From Streptomyces actuosus (GTDB taxonomy: Bacteria; Actinomycetota; Actinomycetes; Streptomycetales; Streptomycetaceae), in NCBI RefSeq assembly GCF_016921115.1, contig NZ_JAFFZS010000032.1, positions 1-64,000 of the forward strand: DNA of 64,000 nt. The letters are read 5' to 3'. Of the stretch, positions 51,261-63,568 are shown one piece after another (the first letter of the stretch is position 1; each line of letters starts with the position of its first letter). Under the pieces are notes generated by a model. That model was not told the DNA's origin, made no database searches, and worked only from the letters and a program-made list of their open reading frames with translations. Both the position numbers and the translations under genes were made by a program.

Positions 51261-52463
51261 ATGACCAGCGACGACTTCTTGCACGAGCTCACGGACCGGG
51301 CCGTCGACCGCTGGAGCGCCCGACTGCTGGCGCTGAGCCGGGCCGTCCACGCCGAGCCGGAGACCGCGTTCGCCGAACACCGGGCCGTGGCCCGGGTGGC
51401 CGAGTTGCTGGAGGAGGCCGGTTTCCACGTCCGGCGCGGGGTCTGCGACCTGCCGACGGCGCTCACCGCGACGGTGGGCGAGGGCGATCTCACGGTGGGG
51501 ATCTGCGCGGAGTACGACGCCCTTCCCGGGGTGGGACACGCGTGCGGTCACAATCTGATCGCCGCCGCGGGCGTGGGCGCCGCGATCGGCCTGGCCGCCG
51601 TGGCCGACCGTCTCGGGCTCCGGGTGAAACTGCTCGGCACGCCCGCCGAGGAGCACGGCGGGGGCAAGGTCCTGATGCTGGAGCGCGGGGCCTTCGACGA
51701 CGTGACGGTGGCGATGATGGTTCACCCGGGCCCCGGCGACCTGACCTTCGGCGGTGATCGCACCACCGCGGCGGCCCGCTTCGAGGTGGTCTTCCGGGGC
51801 CGCACGGCCCACTCGGCCAAGTCGCCGCACGAGGCGCTCAACGCGGGTGACGCGGCGGTCGTGGCCCAGGTCGCCGTCGGTCTGCTGAGGCAGCAGATCA
51901 CGTCCGCCTCGCGGATCTCGGGGTTCGTCCGCGAGGCCGGGCAGCGCACCAACATGATCCCGGAACGGGCCGTCCTGGAGTACGAGGTGCGGGCGGCCGG
52001 CGCCGAGGAGCTGGGCCGGCTCACCGAGCGGGTCCTGGACTGCTTCCGCGGCGCCGCGATGGCCACCGGGACCGCGGCCGACATCCGCCGTACCCAGCCG
52101 GACTACCTCGACCTGCGGCAGGACCCGTGGCTGCTGGGGATGTACGAACGGCATCTGAAGGAGTTCGGCCGCGCCGCCGAGCCGGTGCCGCCGGGCAGCG
52201 TGAGCGCCTCCACCGACATGGGCAACGTCAGCCATGTGGTGCCCTCGATCCATCCGCACATCGGCGTCCTCGGCTGCCGGGCGACCCCGCACCACGCGGA
52301 GTTCGCCGACGAGATGACCACCCCGGCCGCCGACACCGCCCTGCTGGACGCCGCCCGCCTCCTCGCCCGGACGGGCGTGGACCTGGCCGGGAATGCCGAG
52401 CGGCGGGAGCACTACGTGCGTGCGCACCGGTGGCGCCTCCCCGGTGGCGGCGTCGTCGGCTGA
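51261..52463 (+). CDS. M20-family amidohydrolase (AbgB/aminoacylase-like)
   Basis: 400 residues, M20 metallopeptidase fold with inserted dimerisation domain. Metal-site segments are GICAEYDALPGVGHACGHN and GTPAEEHGGGK; the lid-domain stretch FRGRTAHSAKSPHEALNAGD is typical. It resembles aminobenzoyl-glutamate hydrolase-like amidohydrolases. It lies between the RiPP operon and the siderophore genes, 240 bp after the former, with its own GGGAG site before the ATG at 51261; membership in either pathway is unproven. Substrate unknown. Confidence 0.88.
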   Translation: MTSDDFLHELTDRAVDRWSARLLALSRAVHAEPETAFAEHRAVARVAELLEEAGFHVRRGVCDLPTALTATVGEGDLTVGICAEYDALPGVGHACGHNLIAAAGVGAAIGLAAVADRLGLRVKLLGTPAEEHGGGKVLMLERGAFDDVTVAMMVHPGPGDLTFGGDRTTAAARFEVVFRGRTAHSAKSPHEALNAGDAAVVAQVAVGLLRQQITSASRISGFVREAGQRTNMIPERAVLEYEVRAAGAEELGRLTERVLDCFRGAAMATGTAADIRRTQPDYLDLRQDPWLLGMYERHLKEFGRAAEPVPPGSVSASTDMGNVSHVVPSIHPHIGVLGCRATPHHAEFADEMTTPAADTALLDAARLLARTGVDLAGNAERREHYVRAHRWRLPGGGVVG

Positions 52464-52534
52464 CGCGGGGCGGCCGGCCGGGCGAGGAGCTCACGGGGGT
52501 GCCGTGCCCCGCCCTCGCCACCCGGGACCCCAAG

Positions 52535-52553
52535 AAAGGTAAGGTGACCCTAA
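52535..52553. promoter_or_regulatory. Iron box (DmdR/IdeR-type) upstream of fes
   Basis: AAAGGTAAGGTGACCCTAA matches the 19-base DmdR1/IdeR consensus (TTAGGTTAGGCTCACCTAA as I recall it) at 12 of 19 positions, with both half-sites recognisable. It is 30 bases before the enterochelin esterase start, overlapping the expected promoter. Iron-loaded DmdR would repress the gene; this fits siderophore use. Confidence 0.7.
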
Positions 52554-52583
52554 GTTCGCTGCTCTCCCGTGTTCGGAGGCCCC

Positions 52584-53903
52584 ATGCCCCTGCCCGCGCT
52601 GCCCGAGGATCCCCTGCGACGACCGCCCCGGCTCCCCCGCCCGGAGCCGGTGCCCCGGCTCGCGGGGACCGCCGTGGACCTGCCGTCCCCGGCGGGTGAG
52701 GCGCAGTTCTGGGAACGGGTGCGCCGGACCGGCACTCCGCTGGTCGGGCCGGACCCCGGGGGAGATCCGGACCACGCGGCCGTCACCTTCCTGTGGCGCG
52801 GCGATCACACCACCCGGGCCGTCCAGGTCGTGCCGAACAAGCTCGGCGACCCGCGCTCCCCCGAGGGCAACCTCATGGAGCGGGTGCCGGGCACGGATGT
52901 CTGGCACTGGACGGTCCGCCTGCGTCGCGACTGGCACGGCACCTACGACCTGCTCGTCGACGACGCCGCGGACGAGCCGGACGGCGCGCGGGACGCGACG
53001 GCCGCGGAGGAAGGCGACGGGCGCCCCGATCCGGGCAGTGCCTCCTACTGGCCCTGGCTGCGCACCCGGCACCGCGGCGACCCGTACAACCCGCACCGGC
53101 TCCCACGCCGTTGGGACGGCCCGCCGCTGCCCTACGCCGAACTCCCGGACGCCCCCCGCGGGTCCGCATGGGTCCCCCGTCCCGGTGTCCAGGGCGGCAC
53201 CCTGGGCGAACACCGGGTCACGAGCACGGCGCTCGGCGCCGGCCGCCGGGTCTGGCTGTACGAGCCCGCCCGCCGCAGGCCGGGCGAACTGCCCGTGCTG
53301 GTGCTCCTGGACGGCGACCACTGGGGGCCCCGCCTCGGTGTGGCGCACCTGCTCGACAACCTGATCGCCGACGGCCTGATCCCGCCGGTCGCCGCCCTCC
53401 TGCCGGACTCGGTCGACACGGACACCCGGTACCGGGAGCTGACCTGCCGTCCGGAGTACGTCTCCTTCCTCACCGACGAGCTGCTGCCGTGGGCGGCGGA
53501 GCGACTGCCCCTCACCCGCGACCCCGACCGCACCGTGATCGCCGGGCAGAGCCTGGGCGGCCTGACGGCGGCCTACGCCGGGCTCACGGCCCCGCACCGG
53601 TTCGGGCACGTGCTGGCCCAGTCGGGCTCCTTCTGGTGGCCCGCCGGCCCGCACGCCGAGTGGTTCGCGGACGCGCTGGCCGCCTCCGCGCGGGTGCCGG
53701 TGCGCTTCCGCCTCGCCTTCGGCGAGCAGGAGTGGGTGGCCCTGCCCGCCGCCCGGCGGCTGCGGGCGGCCCTGGCCGCCACCGGCTACCACGACGCCGT
53801 GTACCGCGAGTTCAACGGCGGTCACGACTACGTGTGCTGGCGGGCCGAGCTCGCCGACGGACTGGTGGCCGCGCTGTCCGGCAGCGCGCAGGCCGCGGCG
53901 TAG
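52584..53903 (+). CDS. fes: Enterochelin esterase (Fes-type), ferric catechol siderophore hydrolase
   Basis: 439 residues. The N-terminal part (about 1-170) is the enterochelin-esterase N-terminal domain, with AAVTFLWRGDHTTRAVQVV. The C-terminal alpha/beta hydrolase has the nucleophile in AGQSLGGLTAAY and the catalytic histidine in NGGHDYVCWR. It hydrolyses the trilactone backbone of ferric enterobactin-type siderophores in the cytoplasm to release iron. GGAGG lies 6 bases before the ATG at 52584. Controlled by the iron box at 52535-52553. Its 3' end overlaps the convergent PPTase gene by 76 bp. Confidence 0.93.
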   Translation: MPLPALPEDPLRRPPRLPRPEPVPRLAGTAVDLPSPAGEAQFWERVRRTGTPLVGPDPGGDPDHAAVTFLWRGDHTTRAVQVVPNKLGDPRSPEGNLMERVPGTDVWHWTVRLRRDWHGTYDLLVDDAADEPDGARDATAAEEGDGRPDPGSASYWPWLRTRHRGDPYNPHRLPRRWDGPPLPYAELPDAPRGSAWVPRPGVQGGTLGEHRVTSTALGAGRRVWLYEPARRRPGELPVLVLLDGDHWGPRLGVAHLLDNLIADGLIPPVAALLPDSVDTDTRYRELTCRPEYVSFLTDELLPWAAERLPLTRDPDRTVIAGQSLGGLTAAYAGLTAPHRFGHVLAQSGSFWWPAGPHAEWFADALAASARVPVRFRLAFGEQEWVALPAARRLRAALAATGYHDAVYREFNGGHDYVCWRAELADGLVAALSGSAQAAA

Positions 53904-54553
53904 CCGGCGGGCACCGGTACGTCCGCGAGCCACCAGCCCGCCGGCACCCGCGGCCGGGGCCCGGTGCCGACGAGCAGCGTGCGCGGTCCCGTTCCCCCGA
54001 GTCCCTCGCCGGTGGCCTTCAGACAGGCCTCCTTGCGGGTCCAGCAGCGGGCGAAGGCGGCCGCACCCGCGGCGGGATCCGAGCCCGCCAGGCACGCCAG
54101 CTCCCGCTGCTCGGCGGGATGCAGGGCCCGCGCCGCGGCCATGGCCGTACGGAGCTGCGGCAGTTGCTCGACGTCCACCCCCACCGGCCGGTCTGCCAGG
54201 GCGATCAGGGCCAGCGCTCCCGAGTGGGAGAGGGAGAAGTGGAGCCGCTCGCCCGCCGCGCCCGCGACGGCCGGCCGGCCGTGCGGTCCCCGGCAGCCGG
54301 GGCAGGGCAGGCGGGTGAGCGGCACCTCGGCCGGGCGCATGTCCAGCCGCCCGCCGAGCAAGTGCCGCAGCGCGGTGTGCGCGGCGACGAACAGCGCCCG
54401 GTCACCCGGCCGCCGCAGCGCCGCCGCACGGCGACGCTCCCCGGCGTCCAGGGCGGACGCCGTGCGCGGGCCGGCGGCCGGCGTGCGCACCAGCCACACC
54501 TCCGGCCCGGCCGGCCCGGCTCCGGGCACGCACACCCGGGACACGGCGCTCAC
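53828..54553 (-). CDS. Sfp-type 4'-phosphopantetheinyl transferase
   Basis: 241 residues from a GTG overlapping the mbtH stop by 4 bases. It converts apo carrier proteins to the holo form using CoA. Motifs: FSLSHSGALALIALADRPVG, the magnesium site GVDVEQL, and WTRKEACLKATGEGL. It would activate the aryl carrier protein and the NRPS carrier domain of this operon. It is the last gene of the siderophore operon in this direction and overlaps the convergent fes gene by 76 bp, which is long for two well-conserved genes. Confidence 0.93.
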   Translation of the reverse strand: MSAVSRVCVPGAGPAGPEVWLVRTPAAGPRTASALDAGERRRAAALRRPGDRALFVAAHTALRHLLGGRLDMRPAEVPLTRLPCPGCRGPHGRPAVAGAAGERLHFSLSHSGALALIALADRPVGVDVEQLPQLRTAMAAARALHPAEQRELACLAGSDPAAGAAAFARCWTRKEACLKATGEGLGGTGPRTLLVGTGPRPRVPAGWWLADVPVPAGYAAACALPDSAATSPSASSARQHT

Positions 54554-54839
54554 GCCGGGGACGCCTCCGTCCCCGGAACCGCACCCGGCCCGGTCCGCGC
54601 CCCCGACCACGGCTCCGTCACCCTCTCCGTCTCCGTCACGCTCTCCGTCCCTGCTTCCGGCTCCGGCTCCGGCCGTGACTCCAGCCAGTGCGCGCAGGCC
54701 TCCCGGTCGGCCGGGCCGAACCGGGGCGTCCAGCCGGGCGGGACCTGCCGCCACTGCGGCCACAGGGACCGCGCACCCCGGTCGTTCTCCAGCACCAGAT
54801 GGGGCGTCGCCCGGTCGAACGGGGCGAGATCACCGGGGT

Positions 54840-54843
<4 letters not shown>
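54550..54843 (-). CDS. MbtH-like protein with a C-terminal extension
   Basis: 97 residues. The first about 57 match the MbtH fold, with LVLENDRGARSLWPQW, VPPGWTPRFGPADREAC and the conserved S-L-W-P and P-x-G-W residues. MbtH proteins bind adenylation domains and stimulate them. The remaining about 40 residues are acidic, Thr/Glu-rich and not part of the family. It overlaps both the NRPS stop and the PPTase start by 4 bases. Confidence 0.88.
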
Positions 54844-58810
<3,967 letters not shown>

Positions 58811-58814
<4 letters not shown>

Positions 58815-59041
58815 GAGGCGGCCCCCAGGAGGGGCGCCCACGCCTCGATGGCGGGCCGCTCGGCCAGATCGGCGAAGTCGGCGGCGACCCCGTGGTCGCG
58901 CCGCCAGCGTTCCAGCAGGGACATGATGCGGACCGAGTCCAGGCCGTGGTCGACGAGGTTCTCGTCGACGGGTACGTCCGCGGGGTCCTCGCCGAGGCAG
59001 TCGGCGACGTCGTGGTGGATCTGCTCGACGGTGAGTGCCAT
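58811..59041 (-). CDS. Free-standing aryl carrier protein
   Basis: 76 residues, four-helix carrier protein with the phosphopantetheine serine in VDHGLDSVRIMSL. In EntB/DhbB this domain is fused to isochorismatase; here it is a separate gene 6 bp after the isochorismatase gene. It carries 2,3-dihydroxybenzoate loaded by the AMP ligase and donates it to the NRPS condensation domain. Confidence 0.93.
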
Positions 59042-59047
59042 GGCGGC

Positions 59048-59704
59048 TCAGGTCTCCTTGGTGAGCGCGCCCTGCAGCGCGTCGGTGAGTACGTCGGTGG
59101 TGGTGACCCTGGCGCAGCGGCCGGCGGCCCAGCGCAGCGCCATGTCGTGGTCCTCGCGGGAGAAGTCGGCGACGGCGTCGGCGGCCACGAAGGCGCGGAT
59201 GTCGCGCATCCAGGCGTCCACCGCGGTCGTCAGCACGCCGATGTGCGCGTACACGCCGGTGACGATCAGCTCGTCGCGTCCCCGGGCGGCCATCAGGCCG
59301 GCGAGTTCCGTGCGGGCGAAGGCGCTGTACTTCCACTTGGTGAGCAGGGTGTCCCCGGGGGCGGGGGCCACCGCGTCCGGGATCGCGAGCGCGCGCGGGT
59401 CGTCGGCGACGCCCGGTCCCCAGAAGTCGAGTTGCAGACCTCGCTCGGCGGGGGTCTGGCCGCCGCGCTGCACCGAGTAGACGACCGGAACGCCCGCCGC
59501 GCGGGCCGCGCCGATCAGCCGGGCCGTGTTGCCGAGCATCCCGGTCAGGGGCTGCTCACCGGCGGGGAAGGCGTCCAGGAAGTGGTTCTGCAGGTCGTGC
59601 ACGAGCAGCACCGCGCGGGACGGGTCCGGGTCCCAGACGACCCGGTTCTCCGGCAAGTCGCCGGCGATGGGCAGCGGATAGCCGGTGACGGCGGGAAGTG
59701 CCAT
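59048..59704 (-). CDS. dhbB: Isochorismatase (2,3-dihydro-2,3-dihydroxybenzoate synthase)
   Basis: 218 residues, cysteine-hydrolase fold lacking the C-terminal ArCP domain. Family segments: LLVHDLQNHFLDAF, VVYSVQRGGQTPAERGLQLD, WGPGV, LTKWKYSAFARTEL and GVYAHIGVLTTAVDAWMRDI. It cleaves isochorismate to 2,3-dihydro-2,3-dihydroxybenzoate and pyruvate. AAAGG lies upstream of the ATG. It is 15 bp downstream of the AMP ligase gene and 6 bp upstream of the separate carrier protein gene. Confidence 0.94.
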   Translation of the reverse strand: MALPAVTGYPLPIAGDLPENRVVWDPDPSRAVLLVHDLQNHFLDAFPAGEQPLTGMLGNTARLIGAARAAGVPVVYSVQRGGQTPAERGLQLDFWGPGVADDPRALAIPDAVAPAPGDTLLTKWKYSAFARTELAGLMAARGRDELIVTGVYAHIGVLTTAVDAWMRDIRAFVAADAVADFSREDHDMALRWAAGRCARVTTTDVLTDALQGALTKET

Positions 59705-59719
59705 GGTGGTGGGGGCCTT

Positions 59720-61402
59720 TCAGTGCTGCTCGGGGCGTGCGGCGGCGGGGCCGGTGGCGGCCGACCGCAGGCCGTTCTTGCTGATCTTGCCGACGCCGGT
59801 GTGGGGGAACGCTTCGACGAAGCGGACCCGGTCCGGCACCTTGTAGGCGGCCAGGCCCTGTTCGCGGACGAACCGCTTGATCGTCACCGGCTCGAGCGGT
59901 CCCGCGCCGGGGCGCGGGATCACGTAGGCGAGAGTGCGTTCGCCCAGGTAGGGGTCGGGAACCGCGACCACGCAGACGTCGTGGACGCACGGGTGGCGCA
60001 GGACGGCGTTCTCCACCTCCTCCGGGGCGATCTTCTCGCCGCCGCGGTTGATCTGGTCCTTCGCCCGGCCCTCGACCACCAGGTGCCCGGTCGGGGTGCG
60101 GCGCACGATGTCCCCGGTGCGGTAGAAGCCGTCCTCGGTGAACGCGCGGGCGTTGTGCTCGGGGGCCCGCCAGTAGCCGCGGACGGTGTAGGGGCCCCGG
60201 GTCAGCAGGTGCCCGAACGCGCCCTCGGGGACGTCCTCGTCGCCGTCGTCGACGATGCGTATCTCGTCGTCGGGGGAGATCGGCAGGCCCTGGGTGGTGA
60301 CCACCGTCTCGTACGGGTCGTCCAGGCGGGTGTAGTTGACCAGTCCCTCGGCCATGCCGAAGACCTGCATCAGGTCGCAGCCCAGGGCGGGCCGGAGGCG
60401 CCGGGCCGCCGCCTCGCTGTACTTGGCGCCGCCCACCAGGACCAGCCGCAGGCTGGACAGGTCCTCCTCCGCCCCCGCGGCGGTGTCGGTCCACACCAGG
60501 GCGAGCGGCGGCACCAGGCCGGTCATGGTGATCCTCTCCCGCTCGATCAGCGCGAAGGCGGTCGCCGGCTCGGGCGACGGGCACATCACCGCGGTGCCGC
60601 CCGCGTACAGCGTGCCCAGCCAGCCCGGCGAGCTGGCGGGGAAGTTGTGCGCGGCGGGCAGGACCACCAGGAACCGGGTGTCCGCGTCGACGCCGCAGAT
60701 CTCGTTGGAGCCGCGCAGGGAGTAGAGGTAGTCGTCGTGGGTGCGCGGGATCAGCTTGGGCACGCCGGTGGTGCCGCCGGAAAGCTGGAGGAAGGCGAGT
60801 TCGTGCGGCTGGGGCCGCTCCGGTTCCGCGCCGGCGGCCGGCGGGTCGCACGGCACGTCGGCGAGGGGCGTGTGCTCGCCCGGGTCCCCGACCACGAACA
60901 CGTGCCGCAGCGTCGGCGTGGTGCCGCGCACCAGGGTCGCGAGCCCGCGGTGGTCGAAGCCCGCGTGCCGGTCCGGGATCACGTAGGCGACGGCCTCGGT
61001 GAAGGAGCAGAAGTAGGCGATCTCGGAGCGGCGGTGTGCGGGGAGCGCGTACACCGGCAGTGCGCCGATCCGGAACAGCGCGAAGGCCACCTCGACCAGT
61101 TCGCCGATGTTCGGCAGTTGCAGGACGACGCGGTCGCCCCTGGTGATGCCGCGGGCCCGGAAGCCGGCCGCCAGCCGGTCGACGCGCTCGTCGAGCTGCC
61201 GGTAGGTCCAGGTGCGCCGGTCGGGCGCCGGATCGATCAGGGCGATCCGGTCCGGGTGCGCCGTGGCCCGCTCGCGCAGGAACGCGCCGAACGTCTCGCC
61301 GCGCCAGTACCCGGCCGCGCGGTAGCGCTCGGCGAACTCGGCGGGCCAGGTGGGGGCGTCCGCACCGGGGGTGGTGGCCGGCGGGCTGCTGTCGAAGGTC
61401 AC
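59720..61402 (-). CDS. dhbE: 2,3-dihydroxybenzoate-AMP ligase
   Basis: 560 residues from a GTG overlapping the isochorismate synthase stop by 4 bases. An ANL-family adenylating enzyme: LQLSGGTTGVPKLIPRTHDD (P-loop), PAAHNFPASSPG with the aryl-pocket Asn, VFGMAEGLVNYTRLDD as in DhbE/EntE, and the C-terminal lysine region GVGKISKNGLR. It activates 2,3-DHB as acyl-AMP and loads it on the free aryl carrier protein. Confidence 0.95.
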   Translation of the reverse strand: MTFDSSPPATTPGADAPTWPAEFAERYRAAGYWRGETFGAFLRERATAHPDRIALIDPAPDRRTWTYRQLDERVDRLAAGFRARGITRGDRVVLQLPNIGELVEVAFALFRIGALPVYALPAHRRSEIAYFCSFTEAVAYVIPDRHAGFDHRGLATLVRGTTPTLRHVFVVGDPGEHTPLADVPCDPPAAGAEPERPQPHELAFLQLSGGTTGVPKLIPRTHDDYLYSLRGSNEICGVDADTRFLVVLPAAHNFPASSPGWLGTLYAGGTAVMCPSPEPATAFALIERERITMTGLVPPLALVWTDTAAGAEEDLSSLRLVLVGGAKYSEAAARRLRPALGCDLMQVFGMAEGLVNYTRLDDPYETVVTTQGLPISPDDEIRIVDDGDEDVPEGAFGHLLTRGPYTVRGYWRAPEHNARAFTEDGFYRTGDIVRRTPTGHLVVEGRAKDQINRGGEKIAPEEVENAVLRHPCVHDVCVVAVPDPYLGERTLAYVIPRPGAGPLEPVTIKRFVREQGLAAYKVPDRVRFVEAFPHTGVGKISKNGLRSAATGPAAARPEQH

Positions 61403-62622
61403 AGTGCGGCTCCCACGGCGTCGAGGAAGGTGCGGAACTTGGCGGCGGTCTCGTCGGTCTCCGCCTGCGGCGAGGACGCGGCCACGACCCCTGCGCCGGC
61501 GAACAGGCGCAGCCGGTTGCCCTCGGCCTCGGCGCAGCGGATCGTCACGACCCACTCGCCGTCGCCGTGCGCGTCCTGCCAGCCGACCATTCCGGTGTAG
61601 GCGCCGCGGTCGAAGGGCTCGGAGGCGGCGATGACCTCCCGCGCCACGGCGGTCGGGGTGCCGCACACGGCGGGGGTCGGGTGCAGTGCGGAGGCCAGGT
61701 CGAGCGCGGTGGCGGCCGGGTCGGCGAGTTCGCCGGTGACGGTGGTCGAGAGGTGCCACATGGCGGCCGTGCGGACCAGCGTCGGCCGCGCGGGGACCTC
61801 CAGGCGGGTGCAGAGCGGCTCCAGCGCCCGCCGGACGGCGTCCACCACGACGGCGTGCTCGTGGAGGTCCTTCTCCGACTGCAGCAGCGCGGCGGCGCGG
61901 CGGACGTCGTCGGCGAGGTCGGCGCTGCGGGGCGCCGAACCGGCCAGCGGGTTGGCGACGAGCCGCCCCCCGGTGCGCGCCACCAGCAGTTCCGGGCTGG
62001 CGCCGACCAGGGTGCGGCCCGGACCGGCGGGCACCGCGAAGGTGTATCCGGCGGGGTCGCGCCGGGCCAGGCGGCGCAGCATGGCCGCCAGGTCGGGCGC
62101 CGTGGCGGAGGTGAGTTCCAGGGTGCGGGCGAGGACGACCTTGTCGAGCTCCCCGGCCCGCATGCGGTCCACGGCTGCGGCGACCGCCTCGCGGTACACG
62201 GCCGCCGACGGCACCTCTCGCACCTGCCAGCGGTGGGGGGCGCCCTCGCCTGCGGTGAGGGCGGCGGCCGGGTCCTCGCGCAGGGCCGGGGCGCGGCGCA
62301 CGGTCCTCGGTACGGCGAGTGCGGCGGGGGCGTCTCTGTCGAAGGGGACCGCGCCCATGACCAGCGGGGCGGGGCCCGGGCCTTCGGCGCCGCCGGTGCG
62401 GTGACGGTGTGCGGTCTGCTCGGCGAGCACGGACCGGACCCGTTCCCCCAGTGGTGCCGTGCCGTGTGGGACCTCGGCGGCCGTGCCGGCGCCGAGCAGG
62501 GTGCGGCGGGGGGTGGCGAGGAACCGGTGCTCGCCCGGGCGGTAGGCGTGCAGCAGGGCGCCTGCGGTGCCGGGCAGGACGGCGGGCGCCGGCGGGGGCG
62601 GTTCGTGCACAGAGGTGGTCAT
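61399..62622 (-). CDS. dhbC: Isochorismate synthase
   Basis: 407 residues, chorismate-binding family. Conserved segments include DKVVLARTLEL, GASPELLVARTGGRLVANPL, AGSAPRS, LHPTPAVCGTPT and YTGMVGWQDAHGDGEWVVTI. It converts chorismate to isochorismate, the committed step of 2,3-DHB synthesis. The ATG at 62622 has GGAG 8 bases upstream. It lies 88 bp downstream of the dihydrobenzoate dehydrogenase gene and is coupled to the ligase gene by a 4-base overlap. Confidence 0.94.
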   Translation of the reverse strand: MTTSVHEPPPPAPAVLPGTAGALLHAYRPGEHRFLATPRRTLLGAGTAAEVPHGTAPLGERVRSVLAEQTAHRHRTGGAEGPGPAPLVMGAVPFDRDAPAALAVPRTVRRAPALREDPAAALTAGEGAPHRWQVREVPSAAVYREAVAAAVDRMRAGELDKVVLARTLELTSATAPDLAAMLRRLARRDPAGYTFAVPAGPGRTLVGASPELLVARTGGRLVANPLAGSAPRSADLADDVRRAAALLQSEKDLHEHAVVVDAVRRALEPLCTRLEVPARPTLVRTAAMWHLSTTVTGELADPAATALDLASALHPTPAVCGTPTAVAREVIAASEPFDRGAYTGMVGWQDAHGDGEWVVTIRCAEAEGNRLRLFAGAGVVAASSPQAETDETAAKFRTFLDAVGAAL

Positions 62623-62710
62623 GGGGTCTCCAGGTCCGTCCGGCACGGGGTGCACGGGGCGGTGGAAGTCGGGGGGTGCGAGTCGGGGGGAACGGGGCGG
62701 GTGCGAGGGG

Positions 62711-63568
62711 TCAGGCCCGCAGGGTGGCGCCGCCGTCGACGTAGAGGTCGTGCAGGGTGATGTGGCGGGCCCGGTCGGAGGCGAGGAAGACCACGGCGTC
62801 GGCGACGTCCGCCGGGTCGGCGATCCGGCCGAGCGGTATGCCGGTGCGGTGGGCGGCGAGGTCGCCCTCGATCACCCGGCGCGCCGCCGCTTGCTCGTCG
62901 TCGCCGGTCCACAGCGCCCGCTGCATGTCGGTGAGGGTCGAGCCGGGTGAGACGGTGTTGCACCGCACGCCGTGCGCGGCGACCTCCAGGCCGAGACACT
63001 TGGTGAACATCACGGCCGCCGCCTTGGACGCCGCGTAGGCGGACAGTCCGGCGCGCGGGACGCCCGCCGCGTTGGACGCGACGGTGACGATGCTGCCGCC
63101 GCCGCGGGCGGCCATCCGTCGCGCGGCGGCCCGCGAGACGTGGAAGACCCCGGTGGTGTTGACGGCGAAGGTGTCGGCCCAGGCGGCGTCGGTCGTACCG
63201 GTGACGGGGGCGGGGTGCAGGACGCCGGCGACGTTGACGACGATGTCGAGCGGGCCCAGGACGTCCTCGGCCTCGGCCACGGCGGACTCGACGGCCGCCG
63301 GGTCCCGAACGTCCAGGGCGCGGGCGACGACCCGTCCCGGGTGTCCGCCGGGGCGGCCGTCGTGGTCGGGTCCGCGGCCCTCGCGGTGCCGTGCCGGGTC
63401 CCCGGGATACTCCGCGGCGAGGCCGCGGACGCCGTCGTGGTGGAGGTCGGTGGCCAGGACCCGGGCGCCGCGCTCGGCCAGCGCCCGCACGACGGCCTCC
63501 CCGATCCCTCTGCCGGCCCCGGTCACGAGGGCGTTCCGGCCGGCGAACTCCCATGGTGAGTCGGTCAC
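62711..63568 (-). CDS. dhbA: 2,3-dihydro-2,3-dihydroxybenzoate dehydrogenase
   Basis: 285 residues, SDR fold: NAD site TGAGRGIG, the NVAGVL loop, catalytic Tyr/Lys in YAASKAAAV, and the EntA-like substrate region VSPGSTLTDMQRALW. It oxidises the dihydrodiol to 2,3-DHB. An inserted Gly/Arg/His-rich loop of about 25 residues (GDPARHREGRGPDHDGRPGG) after the second strand is unusual for EntA. The GTG at 63568 overlaps the stop of the upstream binding-protein gene by 4 bases. Confidence 0.92.
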   Translation of the reverse strand: MTDSPWEFAGRNALVTGAGRGIGEAVVRALAERGARVLATDLHHDGVRGLAAEYPGDPARHREGRGPDHDGRPGGHPGRVVARALDVRDPAAVESAVAEAEDVLGPLDIVVNVAGVLHPAPVTGTTDAAWADTFAVNTTGVFHVSRAAARRMAARGGGSIVTVASNAAGVPRAGLSAYAASKAAAVMFTKCLGLEVAAHGVRCNTVSPGSTLTDMQRALWTGDDEQAAARRVIEGDLAAHRTGIPLGRIADPADVADAVVFLASDRARHITLHDLYVDGGATLRA

